Positions 53,286 through 60,791 are shown, counted from the stretch's first letter. The stretch is DNA of 64,000 nucleotides from Billgrantia aerodenitrificans (GCF_021404405.1 NZ_JABFTV010000001.1:124001-188000); one strand, 5' to 3'. The notes: generated by a model from the sequence alone, not told the origin. A program made the numbers and translations.

Positions 53286-53321
53286 AAAAAAACTCACCCG
53301 GCGTCGTGGACGCCGGGTGAG
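53286..53321 (-). terminator. Rho-independent terminator of the permease gene (minus strand)
   Basis: CTCACCCGGCGTC / GACGCCGGGTGAG, 13-bp stem with a 3-base loop (53293-53321), followed on the minus strand by seven T (53286-53292). Confidence 0.92.
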
Positions 53322-53364
53322 ATGGCAATTGAGATGGCTACTGCCTGGACAGGCTCCTTGGGCG

Positions 53365-54846
53365 CTATATCAGCAGGAACACGGCAAGCAGCGAGGCCAC
53401 GACGACACCCGAGATCACCGGGATGAAGTTGCGTCGCACCAAGGCGGCAGGGCTGACGCCAGCGATACCGGCATCGGCGGCCACGCCGAAGGCCCAGGCT
53501 GCCAGCGTGCCACCACCGGCGAAGATCGCCGCCACCTGGCCGAGGGCCGCCAGGACGTGAATGTCGACATTAGCCGCGGTACCCAGCGCGCCGGACAGCG
53601 AACCCACCAGCGGCAGGCCGGAGAAACCCGAGCCGTCCATGCCGGAGAGCAGGCCGATGAAGGCCATGCCGAAGGTCAGCAGGAAGACGTTGCCATCGAT
53701 GTAGTGGCCGATGTTGTGGCCGATATCGAACAGGAAGCCTGACGCGCCGGCGCCGATTACCTCGGCGGAGTGCCCGGGGTGGCCGAGGAAGAAGAAGCCG
53801 GCGATGGGGATGATGGGGGCGAAGATCTTGATGGCGAAGAAGAAGCCTTCGCGGGTATAGGTGCTGATGCCATCCAGGGCATGGTGTCCGTGGGAGGCGA
53901 ACGATGAAAGCACCAGCAGGATCGTTGCCGTGCCGCCCAGCAGCGCCGTGGCTCCGCCGCCGCGAATCGCCTGGTCGGGCATGAACACGGCGCGATAGAT
54001 CATCAGCCCCGCGATGCCGAGCAGGATGACGGGAACGGCGATGGCGAAGATACGCGCGTAGGGGCCGGCCTCGGGCTCATCCTCTTCCTTGACGGTATCG
54101 GTCTGCACCGCGGCGGCACCTGCCGAGCGCGGAGTGAATACCTCGTCGGACTGGGGGGCTTCCAGAACGCCCGAGCGCATGTCGCGACGCAGGGCAAGGC
54201 AGGCCATGGTGATGGCAACACCGCCCACGACCAGGGAGAACAGCAGGGTATAGGGCACCAGGACGGTGGTATCGATGCCGGCGGCGCCGGCGGTCAGGCG
54301 GCTAGCCCCCTGGATGACCGGATCGGCGGAAAGCGCCATGCCGTGGCCGAACAGGTTGACCGCCATGGCGGCACCGATGGCCGGCAAGCCGACCTGCATG
54401 GCCACCGGAATCAGCACCGTGCCGACGAGTGCCACGGCCGGGGTCGGCCAGAAGAAGGCGGCGGCAACGTACATGGTGATGCCGACCACGAAGAAGGCGG
54501 TCCAGGGGCCGATCATCAGCTTCTTCATCGGCGCCACCATCATCCTGTCGGCGCCCTGGCTCTGTAGCGACTTGAGCATGGCAACCATCAGCGCGATGAC
54601 CAGCATGATGTCGAAGAGCTCGGTGCCGGCATTGAGCAGGGCACGGAAGACCACCTGTACGGCGAAGATCAATTGATTCAACCCGCCCTCATGGGGGGCG
54701 TCGGCCAGCAGGCCGAGCATGAAGATACCGGCGATGGAGGGTACGATGACCCCCTTGCGAAAACCGATGGAAACGAAGATCGCCAGGATCACCAGCAGGA
54801 AGACCCAGTGCGAGGCGGTGAGTTGTATTTGCTCGAGTTGTTCCAT
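53365..54846 (-). CDS. Polytopic membrane permease, family not firmly assigned (possibly ion-transporter superfamily)
   Basis: A 493-residue protein with about 12 hydrophobic segments: for example FLLVILAIFVSIGF near the start, WTAFFVVGITMYVAAAFFWPTPAVALVGTVLIPVAMQVGLPAIGAAMAVNLFGHGMALS, a charged cytoplasmic loop at about 225-265 (DEVFTPRSAG ... EEDEPEAG), GFLFDIGHNIGHYIDGNVFLLTFGMAFIGLLSGMDGSGFSGLPLVGSL, and a last helix at 470-492. The repeat-like arrangement and Gly/Pro-rich re-entrant-looking segments recall ion-transporter-superfamily carboxylate or GntP/CitM-like permeases, but I do not recognise a specific family. The ATG has AGGTG upstream and the gene ends in a strong terminator. 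It lies 234 bp downstream of the second CHR pair on the same strand and probably imports a substrate of the neighbouring enzymes. Confidence 0.65.
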   Translation of the reverse strand: MEQLEQIQLTASHWVFLLVILAIFVSIGFRKGVIVPSIAGIFMLGLLADAPHEGGLNQLIFAVQVVFRALLNAGTELFDIMLVIALMVAMLKSLQSQGADRMMVAPMKKLMIGPWTAFFVVGITMYVAAAFFWPTPAVALVGTVLIPVAMQVGLPAIGAAMAVNLFGHGMALSADPVIQGASRLTAGAAGIDTTVLVPYTLLFSLVVGGVAITMACLALRRDMRSGVLEAPQSDEVFTPRSAGAAAVQTDTVKEEDEPEAGPYARIFAIAVPVILLGIAGLMIYRAVFMPDQAIRGGGATALLGGTATILLVLSSFASHGHHALDGISTYTREGFFFAIKIFAPIIPIAGFFFLGHPGHSAEVIGAGASGFLFDIGHNIGHYIDGNVFLLTFGMAFIGLLSGMDGSGFSGLPLVGSLSGALGTAANVDIHVLAALGQVAAIFAGGGTLAAWAFGVAADAGIAGVSPAALVRRNFIPVISGVVVASLLAVFLLI

Positions 54847-55080
54847 TTTGCACCTGTCGTGTCGTCAGACTTGGCGATGGCGGCTCCGGTAGTGTCGAGA
54901 GAGCCATCGTCTACTTGTATTTGTCGGTTCTTGCACAGTCACGGTTGCGTGTTGCCTTGCATGTCACGAAAGCGGTGCTGACGTCTTTCGCACATGGGGG
55001 CTGCTCAGCTCAGGGGTCGTCGCATCGTTTTCTCCTGTCTTCGAGTATGGCTATCCATGAAGATTCGGTGGCCGGGTGCT

Positions 55081-55611
55081 CTAGCCCAGCAGTAAGCCTC
55101 CGTAGGCCAATGCTCCCACCACCACCAGGGCGGGATGCGCCTTGAAACGGAACAGCGCGATGGCCGCTAGCGCTGCAATGATCGCGGTATGCACGAGCCC
55201 GGCGCCGGCCATGCCTTCACTGAAGAAACTCAGTACCATGCCGGCCATCATGATGGCGATGACGGGGCGCACCCACTGGCTCATGCGCTTGACCCGCGGT
55301 GAGTCGCGGTAGCGATAGAGCAGGCCCAGAGCGCCCAGCATCAGCAGCAGAGTAGGTACCACCGTCGCCAGCACGGCGACCACGGCACCGCCGGCACCGG
55401 CCACTTCATAACCCACGTAGCCCGCCATCTTGGTGGCGATCGGGCTCGGCAGGGCGTTACCCAAACCCAGCACCTCGGCGAACTCCTGGGCGTTCATCCA
55501 GCCGTAGCGGCCCACCACTTCCGCTTCGATCAACGGGATGATGGCGGGGCCGCCGCCATAGCCGACGATGTTGGGAATGAAGAAGGCCAAAAAGAGCTGT
55601 ACGTAGATCAT
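55081..55611 (-). CDS. CHR-family half protein, second subunit, cassette 2
   Basis: A 176-residue membrane protein, the same length as and very similar to its counterpart at 50723: QLFLAFFIPNIVGYGGGPAIIPLIEAEVVGRYGWMNAQEFAEVLGLGNALPSPIATKMAGYVGYEVAG, then helices such as VVAVLATVVPTLLLMLGALGLLYRY. It overlaps the upstream CHR gene by 4 bp. The preserved SPIATK and GYGGGP motifs suggest both copies are functional. Here the downstream gene is a permease and not a gamma-glutamyltransferase. Confidence 0.85.
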   Translation of the reverse strand: MIYVQLFLAFFIPNIVGYGGGPAIIPLIEAEVVGRYGWMNAQEFAEVLGLGNALPSPIATKMAGYVGYEVAGAGGAVVAVLATVVPTLLLMLGALGLLYRYRDSPRVKRMSQWVRPVIAIMMAGMVLSFFSEGMAGAGLVHTAIIAALAAIALFRFKAHPALVVVGALAYGGLLLG

Positions 55612-56180
55612 TGCGCCGCCTCCTCGACCGACTTGCGTTTCGTGAGGGGAGGCAACATGGCGGCGACCAGCAGGGCGCCGATCACCAGGCCGGGATGGAC
55701 GCCCAGCCAGTAGATCAATGCGCCGGCCACGGCGGCCATGGCCAGGCTGACGGCCCAGCCCAGCGCCAGGCGCGACTTGTTAAGGAAGTCCCAGGCAAGC
55801 TGGCCCATCATCACCATCACCACCGGTACCATTCCTTGGCTCATGCCGTGGATCCAAGCCACGTCACGATGGCGGCTGAACAGACCTAGCAGCAGGATCA
55901 TGGCCACGATCATCGGCAGAATCACCGCAACCACGGCATTGATGCAGCCGAGCGTTCCGCCGACCCGAAAGCCGATATAGCCCGGCATCTTGGTGGCGAT
56001 CGGCCCCGGCAGCGTATTGGCGATGGCCAGCACGTCAGCGAACTCCTCGTCCTTCATCCAGGCGTGCCGCTTGACTACCTCTTGGTGTACCAAAGGTATC
56101 ATCGAAGGGCCGCCACCGAAGCCCAGCAGGCCGATGCGAAGGAAGGAGAAGAACAGCTTTCCCTGTTGCGATGCCGTCAT
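55608..56180 (-). CDS. CHR-family half protein, first subunit, cassette 2
   Basis: A 190-residue membrane protein starting MTASQQGKLFFSFLRIGLLGFGGGPSMIPLVHQEVVKRHAWMKDEEFADVLAIANTLPGPIATKMPGYIGFRVGG, closely similar to 51250-51819. The ATG at 56180 is preferred to an in-frame TTG at 56198; GAGGAAA lies about 13 bases upstream. It overlaps the next CHR gene by 4 bp and is divergent from gntR2. The two-gene (short-chain) CHR arrangement is thought to work as a heteromer. Confidence 0.85.
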   Translation of the reverse strand: MTASQQGKLFFSFLRIGLLGFGGGPSMIPLVHQEVVKRHAWMKDEEFADVLAIANTLPGPIATKMPGYIGFRVGGTLGCINAVVAVILPMIVAMILLLGLFSRHRDVAWIHGMSQGMVPVVMVMMGQLAWDFLNKSRLALGWAVSLAMAAVAGALIYWLGVHPGLVIGALLVAAMLPPLTKRKSVEEAAQ

Positions 56181-56264
56181 GTCAGCGGATTTCCTCAAAA
56201 GGGGTCGGTCATATTTTCATTGAAAAACAACTTGTTGTGGCCATGTCCGTTGTATTTTTTCTGG

Positions 56265-56280
56265 AAATAATCGATTATTT
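56265..56280. promoter_or_regulatory. ATCGAT-centred perfect palindrome, candidate GntR operator of cassette 2
   Basis: AAATAATCGATTATTT is a perfect 16-bp palindrome between the divergent CHR and GntR genes. The related site of cassette 1 is at 51889-51904. Confidence 0.6.
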
Positions 56281-56319
56281 GACTCAGATTAGATTGAAGC
56301 CTGGCGATTCGTCAAGTCA

Positions 56320-56328
56320 GGTATACCA
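56320..56328. promoter_or_regulatory. GGTATACCA half-conserved operator before gntR2
   Basis: GGTATACCA, 28 bp before the gntR2 ATG, matches the core of the palindromes at 53216-53239 and 57067-57083 but lacks their outer arms. Confidence 0.45.
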
Positions 56329-56355
56329 AATTCCAAAAAAGAATGGAGCCACGCC

Positions 56356-57012
56356 ATGACCGAAACCCTCAAGCAAGGCAGTGCCACCGCCGCCAGCAGG
56401 ATCTACGAGACGCTGCGTCAGGATCTGCTCAACGGTCGCTACCGCGCAGGCGAGCGTCTGTCGATCACGCTGCTGCGGGAGACCTACGACGTGGGCCTGA
56501 GCCCGCTGCGCGAGGCGCTGAATCGTCTGGCCGCCTACGGTCTGCTGCGCCAGGAGAACCAGCGCGGCTTTCGGGTGCTGGAGCTGACACGGGAGGAGCT
56601 GGCCGATATCACCGAAATGCGTCGCCAACTGGAGGGCATGGCGCTCGAGCTCGCCATCCGCCATGGCGACGAGGAGTGGGAATCCCAGCTGCTGGCGGCC
56701 AATCACCGCCTGGCCCGGGCCGGTGAGCATACCCCGGTGGTGGAGTGGGAGAGCCTGCATTCGCGTTTCCACAGTGCCCTGGTGGCGCCGTGCGGTTCGG
56801 CCTGGCTACTGCGCTTCATTTCGCAGCTGCACGACCAGTTCGACCGCTATCGGCGGGTGGCGCCGCGCGCCCAGGAGCTGCGCCATCAGCTCGACTCCCA
56901 GCACCAGGAGCTGGTCGATCTGGCGCTGACGCGGGATGCCCGCCGAGCCAGGGCACTGATCGAGGAGCACATCACGCTTTCCAGTGAGGTGGCCAAGCGC
57001 AGCTGTCGCTAA
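56356..57012 (+). CDS. GntR-family transcriptional regulator, FCD type, cassette 2
   Basis: A 218-residue paralogue of the regulator at 51974. DNA-binding domain: SRIYETLRQDLLNGRYRAGERLSITLLRETYDVGLSPLREALNRLAAYGLLRQENQRGFRV; FCD domain: ITEMRRQLEGMALELAIRHGDEEWESQLLAANHRL, VEWESLHSRFHSALVAPCGSAWLLRFISQLHDQFDRYRR. GGAG precedes the ATG. The two proteins share most residues in the DNA-recognition helix region (YxxGLSPLREALNRL), which fits the shared ATCGAT palindromes. It lies between the second CHR pair and the creatininase gene. Confidence 0.9.
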   Translation: MTETLKQGSATAASRIYETLRQDLLNGRYRAGERLSITLLRETYDVGLSPLREALNRLAAYGLLRQENQRGFRVLELTREELADITEMRRQLEGMALELAIRHGDEEWESQLLAANHRLARAGEHTPVVEWESLHSRFHSALVAPCGSAWLLRFISQLHDQFDRYRRVAPRAQELRHQLDSQHQELVDLALTRDARRARALIEEHITLSSEVAKRSCR

Positions 57013-57066
57013 CGCCGCGGACGGCCGCTCAAAGGCTTTGCATGAATCGCCGGATTCGGCTAGTGT

Positions 57067-57083
57067 TGGCATATGGTATACCA
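57067..57083. promoter_or_regulatory. GGTATACC-centred operator before the creatininase gene
   Basis: TGGCATATGGTATACCA is identical to the first 17 bases of the palindrome at 53216-53239; the right arm is less conserved here. It ends 84 bp before the creatininase ATG. Confidence 0.65.
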
Positions 57084-57167
57084 AGTGTCTGTGTGACACT
57101 CTTACCCTCATGACAACAGGCTGCCTGCCGTCGAGGCTCCAGCGCGCAGGCACCGAAGGAGAGCGGG

Positions 57168-58001
57168 ATGGAAAGTCAGTTGGCAGGTCAGACGGCAGAT
57201 CAGATGAAAAGCTACGTACTGACGGAAATGACCTGGCCCGAGGTCGAGGAGGCGCTCAAGAGCGTCAAGATGGCCATCGTGCCGGTCGGGGCGCACGAGC
57301 AGCACGGGCCGCACATGAACGAGAGCTGCGATGCGGTGCTGGCCACCGAGATGGCCAAGCGGCTCGCCGCAGTGCTGTATCCAAAGGTTCTCGTCACGCC
57401 CACCGTGAACATGGGCGTTTCCCCGCACCACCTGAACTTCCCCGGCACCATCAGTCTGCGCCCGGAAACCCTGCTGGCCGTACTGCGCGACATGGTCGTC
57501 TCGCTCAAGCGCCACGGCATCGACAAGGTGCTGTTTCTCAACAGCCACGGCGGCAACCAGGGCACCCTGGGCCTGGCCTGCGCCAGCTTCGCCCAGGAGC
57601 TGGAGGTCGACTGCTATTACGCCAAGACCACGGCTTCCGCCAAGCAGGCCATGAAGGAGCACATCGGCTCGACGCTGTTCGGCCACAGCTGCGAGCGCGA
57701 GGTTTCAGAGGCGTACTACCTCGCCCCGCACCTGGTGCGTCCCGAGCGCCTGGAGAAGGGCGACATCGTGCATGGTGGGCGCTGGGAGCGGATGCGTCCG
57801 GGCAACCCCATCCAGGGTTTCTACCGCTATGAGGAGATGACCCGCAACGGCTGCATCGGCGATGCCACCCAGGCCAGCCTCGAGATCGGCAAGGCCATCG
57901 TCGAGGAGGCCCTGGCCGAGCTGTCGGCGGCGCTGCGCCCGCTACTGGCCGAGCCTGCCGACGTGCCGCCGGCACGGGCGGAGAGGGAGCTCGCCACCTG
58001 A
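57168..58001 (+). CDS. Creatininase-family amidohydrolase
   Basis: A 277-residue metal-dependent hydrolase of the creatininase fold. Metal and active-site motifs: VPVGAHEQHGPHMNESCDAVLATEMA (Glu, His, Asp), VNMGVSPHHLNFPGTISLRPETLL, and LFLNSHGGNQGTLGLA, with a later Glu in CEREVSEAYY. Members of this family hydrolyse creatinine but also other cyclic or open amides (for example in cofactor or inositol pathways), so creatinine is not implied. GGAGAG precedes the ATG. It is followed 102 bp later by a 100-residue unknown gene and then a terminator; the two form a small unit under the GGTATACC-type operator. Confidence 0.87.
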   Translation: MESQLAGQTADQMKSYVLTEMTWPEVEEALKSVKMAIVPVGAHEQHGPHMNESCDAVLATEMAKRLAAVLYPKVLVTPTVNMGVSPHHLNFPGTISLRPETLLAVLRDMVVSLKRHGIDKVLFLNSHGGNQGTLGLACASFAQELEVDCYYAKTTASAKQAMKEHIGSTLFGHSCEREVSEAYYLAPHLVRPERLEKGDIVHGGRWERMRPGNPIQGFYRYEEMTRNGCIGDATQASLEIGKAIVEEALAELSAALRPLLAEPADVPPARAERELAT

Positions 58002-58103
58002 AGTCCGCTAGTCGGCAAGGCTGCGGCAGGCGCTGGAGCATGCCGAACGCAAGACCATGACAAGACCATGACAAGCACAAGACCACGATAGAGAGGCACC
58101 GAC

Positions 58104-58406
58104 ATGTACATCATCCTGACGAGCAAGCTGGGCGAATACGATGCCAGGCCGGGGCAGGGCATCTCCCCGGTCGAAGCCTACGAGTACTTCTTCTACGGCA
58201 AGAAGAAGGCCGACTTCACCATCGCCGAAGTCGACGGCGATCAGGGTCGTGTCAGCATCGTCGAAACCGGCGAAGGCGGCACGACCAACAGCGTGCCGCT
58301 GAAATTCTTCGAGCGCTTCGATACGGTCGAGGCGGCCCGCGACGAGCTCAAGCAACTGGTGACCTTCGGCAATATCGATACGCGGCTGGAAAGGGTGACG
58401 CCCTAA
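58104..58406 (+). CDS. Conserved-looking small protein of unknown function (100 residues)
   Basis: Not recognised. It is a soluble, acidic 100-residue protein without signal peptide, membrane segment or cysteine. Start MYIILTSKLGEYDARPGQGISPVEAYEYFFYGKKKADFTIAEV, then a beta-rich centre with RVSIVETGEGG, and a helical end FFERFDTVEAARDELKQL. The coding frame, GAGAGG ribosome-binding site and position between the creatininase gene and its terminator support a real gene. The compact alpha/beta pattern could be a small enzyme subunit or a regulatory component, but that is only inference. Confidence 0.72.
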   Translation: MYIILTSKLGEYDARPGQGISPVEAYEYFFYGKKKADFTIAEVDGDQGRVSIVETGEGGTTNSVPLKFFERFDTVEAARDELKQLVTFGNIDTRLERVTP

Positions 58407-58433
58407 CTCGAACGTGACATCAGGCCAGCCATG

Positions 58434-58466
58434 ACGCCCGTACCGTTCGGTGCGGGCGTTGATGTT
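58434..58466 (+). terminator. Terminator after the creatininase unit
   Basis: ACGCCCGTACC (58434-58444), loop GTTC, GGTGCGGGCGT (58449-58459) with one G-U pair, then TGATGTTT. Confidence 0.75.
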
Positions 58467-58571
58467 TGCCTCGGCTCCCTGGCCCCTCGTGCACCAGATA
58501 CCGTTGCCTTGTCCAGATATGGTAAAATGCGCCATTCGCCACCCCCGTTCCAAGACAGCCGAAGGTAGCCA

Positions 58572-59234
58572 ATGATGGCCGAGACCTGGACCCAGGAAGA
58601 CCTTTCACCGATCCGCGACAAGGTGTACGCCCACCTCAAGGACGCCATCCTGCGCGGCGAGTACAAGGCAGGGGATCGGCTGGTCGAGAGGGTGCTGGCG
58701 GAAAAGCTCAACATCAGCCGCACTCCCATTCGTGAGGCGCTGTTTCGCCTCGAGACCCAGCGCTTCGTGCGCACGGTGCCGCGCAAGGGGGTGGTGGTCA
58801 ACGAGATCACCCAGTCCGAGATCCTCGAAGTCTTCATGATCCTGGCATCGCTGGAATCGCTGGCGGCACGCTTGGCGGCCCAGAAGGTCAACGACGAGAT
58901 CGTGGCCGAGATCGACCAGCTCATGGCCGAGATCGAGGAGGCCTTGAGCAACGGCGGCGGCGACGAGGTCGAACTCAACGTCAAGTACAACGAGCTGATC
59001 GGGCGTGCCTCCGGCAATCCCAAGCTTCACGAGATGCTGGTCGACCTCAAGGATTACGTGCGTGCCTTCTCCAATCTGAGCAGCGCCCTGCCGGGGCGTA
59101 CCAAGGAGGCGCTGCGCGAGCACCAGGACGTGCTGAGCGCGATTCGCAGCGGCGAAGAGGATCTGGCCGAGAGCTTCACCCGCATCCACCTCGAGAAGTC
59201 GCGCAAGGCCTACATGAGCCACTCCCAGGTCTGA
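58572..59234 (+). CDS. GntR-family transcriptional regulator, FCD type (third)
   Basis: A 220-residue regulator distinct from the two paralogues above. DNA-binding domain: IRDKVYAHLKDAILRGEYKAGDRLVERVLAEKLNISRTPIREALFRLETQRFVRTVPRKGVVV; FCD domain from about residue 85 (SEILEVFMILASLESLAARLAAQ). The ATG pair at 58572/58575 follows GAAGGTAG. It is convergent with the minus-strand aldehyde dehydrogenase-to-DUF1330 operon and separated from it by a terminator, and is preceded by the creatininase unit. It is the best candidate in the window to control these catabolic genes through the GGTATACC palindromes, since its DNA-reading helix differs from the cassette regulators. Confidence 0.9.
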   Translation: MMAETWTQEDLSPIRDKVYAHLKDAILRGEYKAGDRLVERVLAEKLNISRTPIREALFRLETQRFVRTVPRKGVVVNEITQSEILEVFMILASLESLAARLAAQKVNDEIVAEIDQLMAEIEEALSNGGGDEVELNVKYNELIGRASGNPKLHEMLVDLKDYVRAFSNLSSALPGRTKEALREHQDVLSAIRSGEEDLAESFTRIHLEKSRKAYMSHSQV

Positions 59235-59257
59235 GCGGTTGGGCAACAGTATGACAA

Positions 59258-59295
59258 CGCAAACCGGGCGCCCTCGAGCGCCCGGTTTGCGTTTT
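59258..59295. terminator. Bidirectional terminator between gntR3 and the DUF1330 gene
   Basis: CGCAAACCGGGCGC (59258-59271), 6-base loop, GCGCCCGGTTTGCG (59278-59291), then TTTT: a perfect 14-bp stem between convergent genes. Confidence 0.9.
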
Positions 59296-59300
59296 CCTCC

Positions 59301-59591
59301 TCACACGCCTTCGACAAGCCGAATGTCTCTGATGGCGCCATCGCCGAGTGCATCAAGCGCAGCACCATAAGCTTCGCCATCGTGGGTTGCTCGGGCACTT
59401 TCCAAATCGGGAAACTCGATGATGATGGTGCGGTCTTGCTGACCATCCTCATAGGCGAAGGCTGCCACATCTCTAGCCAGGAAGATGCCGCCGCCCGCGG
59501 CGATAGCTGGGACAGCAAGCTTTATGTAGTTGGCGTACTTCGTCGAATCCGTTATCTCACGGTAGCAGGAGACCCAATATGCTTTGCTCAC
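59301..59591 (-). CDS. DUF1330 family protein
   Basis: A 96-residue protein of the DUF1330 (dimeric alpha-beta barrel) family: KAYWVSCYREITDSTKYANYIKLAVPAIAAGGGIFLARDV, then DRTIIIEFPDLESARATHDGEAYGAAL. The start is GTG at 59591 with AAGGAG 7 bases before it. It is the last gene of the minus-strand operon, 31 bp after the aspartate-dehydrogenase-like gene. Related small proteins often accompany catabolic enzymes; no specific reaction is known to me. Confidence 0.85.
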   Translation of the reverse strand: MSKAYWVSCYREITDSTKYANYIKLAVPAIAAGGGIFLARDVAAFAYEDGQQDRTIIIEFPDLESARATHDGEAYGAALDALGDGAIRDIRLVEGV

Positions 59592-59622
59592 CTTTAAACT
59601 CCTTGCCCATGCTTCGCAGCCA

Positions 59623-60456
59623 CTAGCCGATAACCAGCGGCGAGGAGAGATTCTTCAGCGCCCGGGCAACGCTCATGGCGACGATATAGCCGGTCTTGGG
59701 GTTGCTGGGGGAAGGGGTGTTGCGCACCTCGATGCGCACTTCGCCAAAAAGTCCCTTGGCCGACACCTCGTGCACGTTCTTGTCGATGGTGGGGTCTACC
59801 AGCACGCGAACCTGCGTCGCCTCGAAGCCCACCCCCGCCAGGCTCAGCGCCGCCGAGACGTTGACGCTCTCCGGAAACACTCGGGACGATTCGCGGGCGT
59901 TGCCCTCGAAGATCACCGTCGGCTGCGTGATCGCATCGAGACTCACCACTTCCTCGGCAAAGGTACCGCGCCACGCCTTGACCGGCTTGCGGGTAGTCAG
60001 CGTGACACGCTCCAGCGGCCCCTGGGCGGCGGCGGCGATGCGGTCGAGGCCGGCAATGGCCGCTGAAGGCACCAGCACCCGCTGGCCATTCCGCTCGGCG
60101 CTGGACATCACGCGGTCGAACAGCGCCTGGTCGCAGAAGGCACCCACCGAGACCACCATAAAATTGCAGCCGTGGGCGAGCGAGGTCTCGGCATAGCGCG
60201 CCACAGCCGCGTGGCCCGCCGTTTCCACCACCACATCGGGAGTGCAGGCGAAGAAGGCCTCCTCGCTGTCGGTGAAGTGACAGCCTTCCGGGGCAACGTC
60301 GGCATACTTGGCCATGTCGCGTACCAGCACGGCGACCAAGCGGCTGCTGCCCGCCTGGCCGCCGAGGATGGCCTCGGCGACGTCCTTGCCGGCGGTGCCA
60401 TAACCGATGAGGCCGACCCGTGTCGTCTTTTCGCTGCTGGTCATGGTGCTGCTCAT
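59623..60456 (-). CDS. Aspartate dehydrogenase-like NAD(P)-dependent oxidoreductase (NadX/DUF108 family)
   Basis: A 277-residue Rossmann-fold enzyme. N-terminal VGLIGYGTAGKDVAEAI is the dinucleotide-binding motif; VVVETAGHAAVARYAETSLAHGCNFMVVSVGAFCD and VLVPSAAIAGLDRIAAAAQGPLERVTLTTRKP, and the C-terminal PSNPKTGYIVAMSVARAL, are those of the L-aspartate dehydrogenase family. That family interconverts aspartate and iminosuccinate/oxaloacetate. The ATG at 60456 overlaps the ferredoxin stop (ATGA), so the two are translationally coupled; a long upstream frame antisense to nothing but overlapping the ferredoxin gene is ignored. Coupling to an electron-transfer chain suggests a different amino or imino acid substrate in a catabolic route. 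Confidence 0.85.
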   Translation of the reverse strand: MSSTMTSSEKTTRVGLIGYGTAGKDVAEAILGGQAGSSRLVAVLVRDMAKYADVAPEGCHFTDSEEAFFACTPDVVVETAGHAAVARYAETSLAHGCNFMVVSVGAFCDQALFDRVMSSAERNGQRVLVPSAAIAGLDRIAAAAQGPLERVTLTTRKPVKAWRGTFAEEVVSLDAITQPTVIFEGNARESSRVFPESVNVSAALSLAGVGFEATQVRVLVDPTIDKNVHEVSAKGLFGEVRIEVRNTPSPSNPKTGYIVAMSVARALKNLSSPLVIG

Positions 60457-60791
60457 GCCTCCGCCTTGGGCTGAACCTGCCGTGCGCCGGCGGTGCCGCC
60501 CTTGGGGGTCTCCTCCCAGGAGACCTTGACGTCGCCCTTGAGGAAGGTCTGGCAGGCCAGACGATAGCCCTGCTCGAGCTCCTCGGCCGAGAGCAGCTTC
60601 TCTTCCTTCTTCTTCACCGCGTCGGTGTTCTCGCGGCCCTCCTCGACCAGGCACTTGCAGGTGCCGCACAGGCCGCCGCCACACTTGAACGGAATGCCGC
60701 CCTTCTCGCGCAGCGAGATGCGCAGCAGGTTGGAGTCCTCAGGAGCGCTGATGACCTTGCCGCCGTTGGTGATGAAAGTGATATCCGGCAT
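60453..60791 (-). CDS. Plant-type 2Fe-2S ferredoxin (second copy)
   Basis: A 112-residue [2Fe-2S] ferredoxin: DITFITNGGKVISAPEDSNLLRISLREKGGIPFKCGGGLCGTCKCLVEEG provides three ligands (C-x4-C-x2-C), and LEQGYRLACQTFLKGDVKVSWE the fourth. It shares the LEQGYRLACQ stretch with the first ferredoxin at 52770 and with the ferredoxin domain of the reductase. It starts 31 bp after the reductase gene and overlaps the aspartate-dehydrogenase-like gene by 4 bp. Likely the electron shuttle between the reductase and an oxygenase. Confidence 0.9.
   Translation of the reverse strand: MPDITFITNGGKVISAPEDSNLLRISLREKGGIPFKCGGGLCGTCKCLVEEGRENTDAVKKKEEKLLSAEELEQGYRLACQTFLKGDVKVSWEETPKGGTAGARQVQPKAEA

Noticed and set aside
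50723..56180. Chromate-resistance function for the CHR genes
   Set aside because: No chrB, chrC or chrF-like gene is present, and the regulators are GntR/FCD type with catabolic neighbours; only the family name points to chromate.
57168..58001. Creatinine degradation pathway
   Set aside because: No creatinase, sarcosine oxidase/dehydrogenase or N-methylhydantoinase lies nearby; the family has many other amide substrates.
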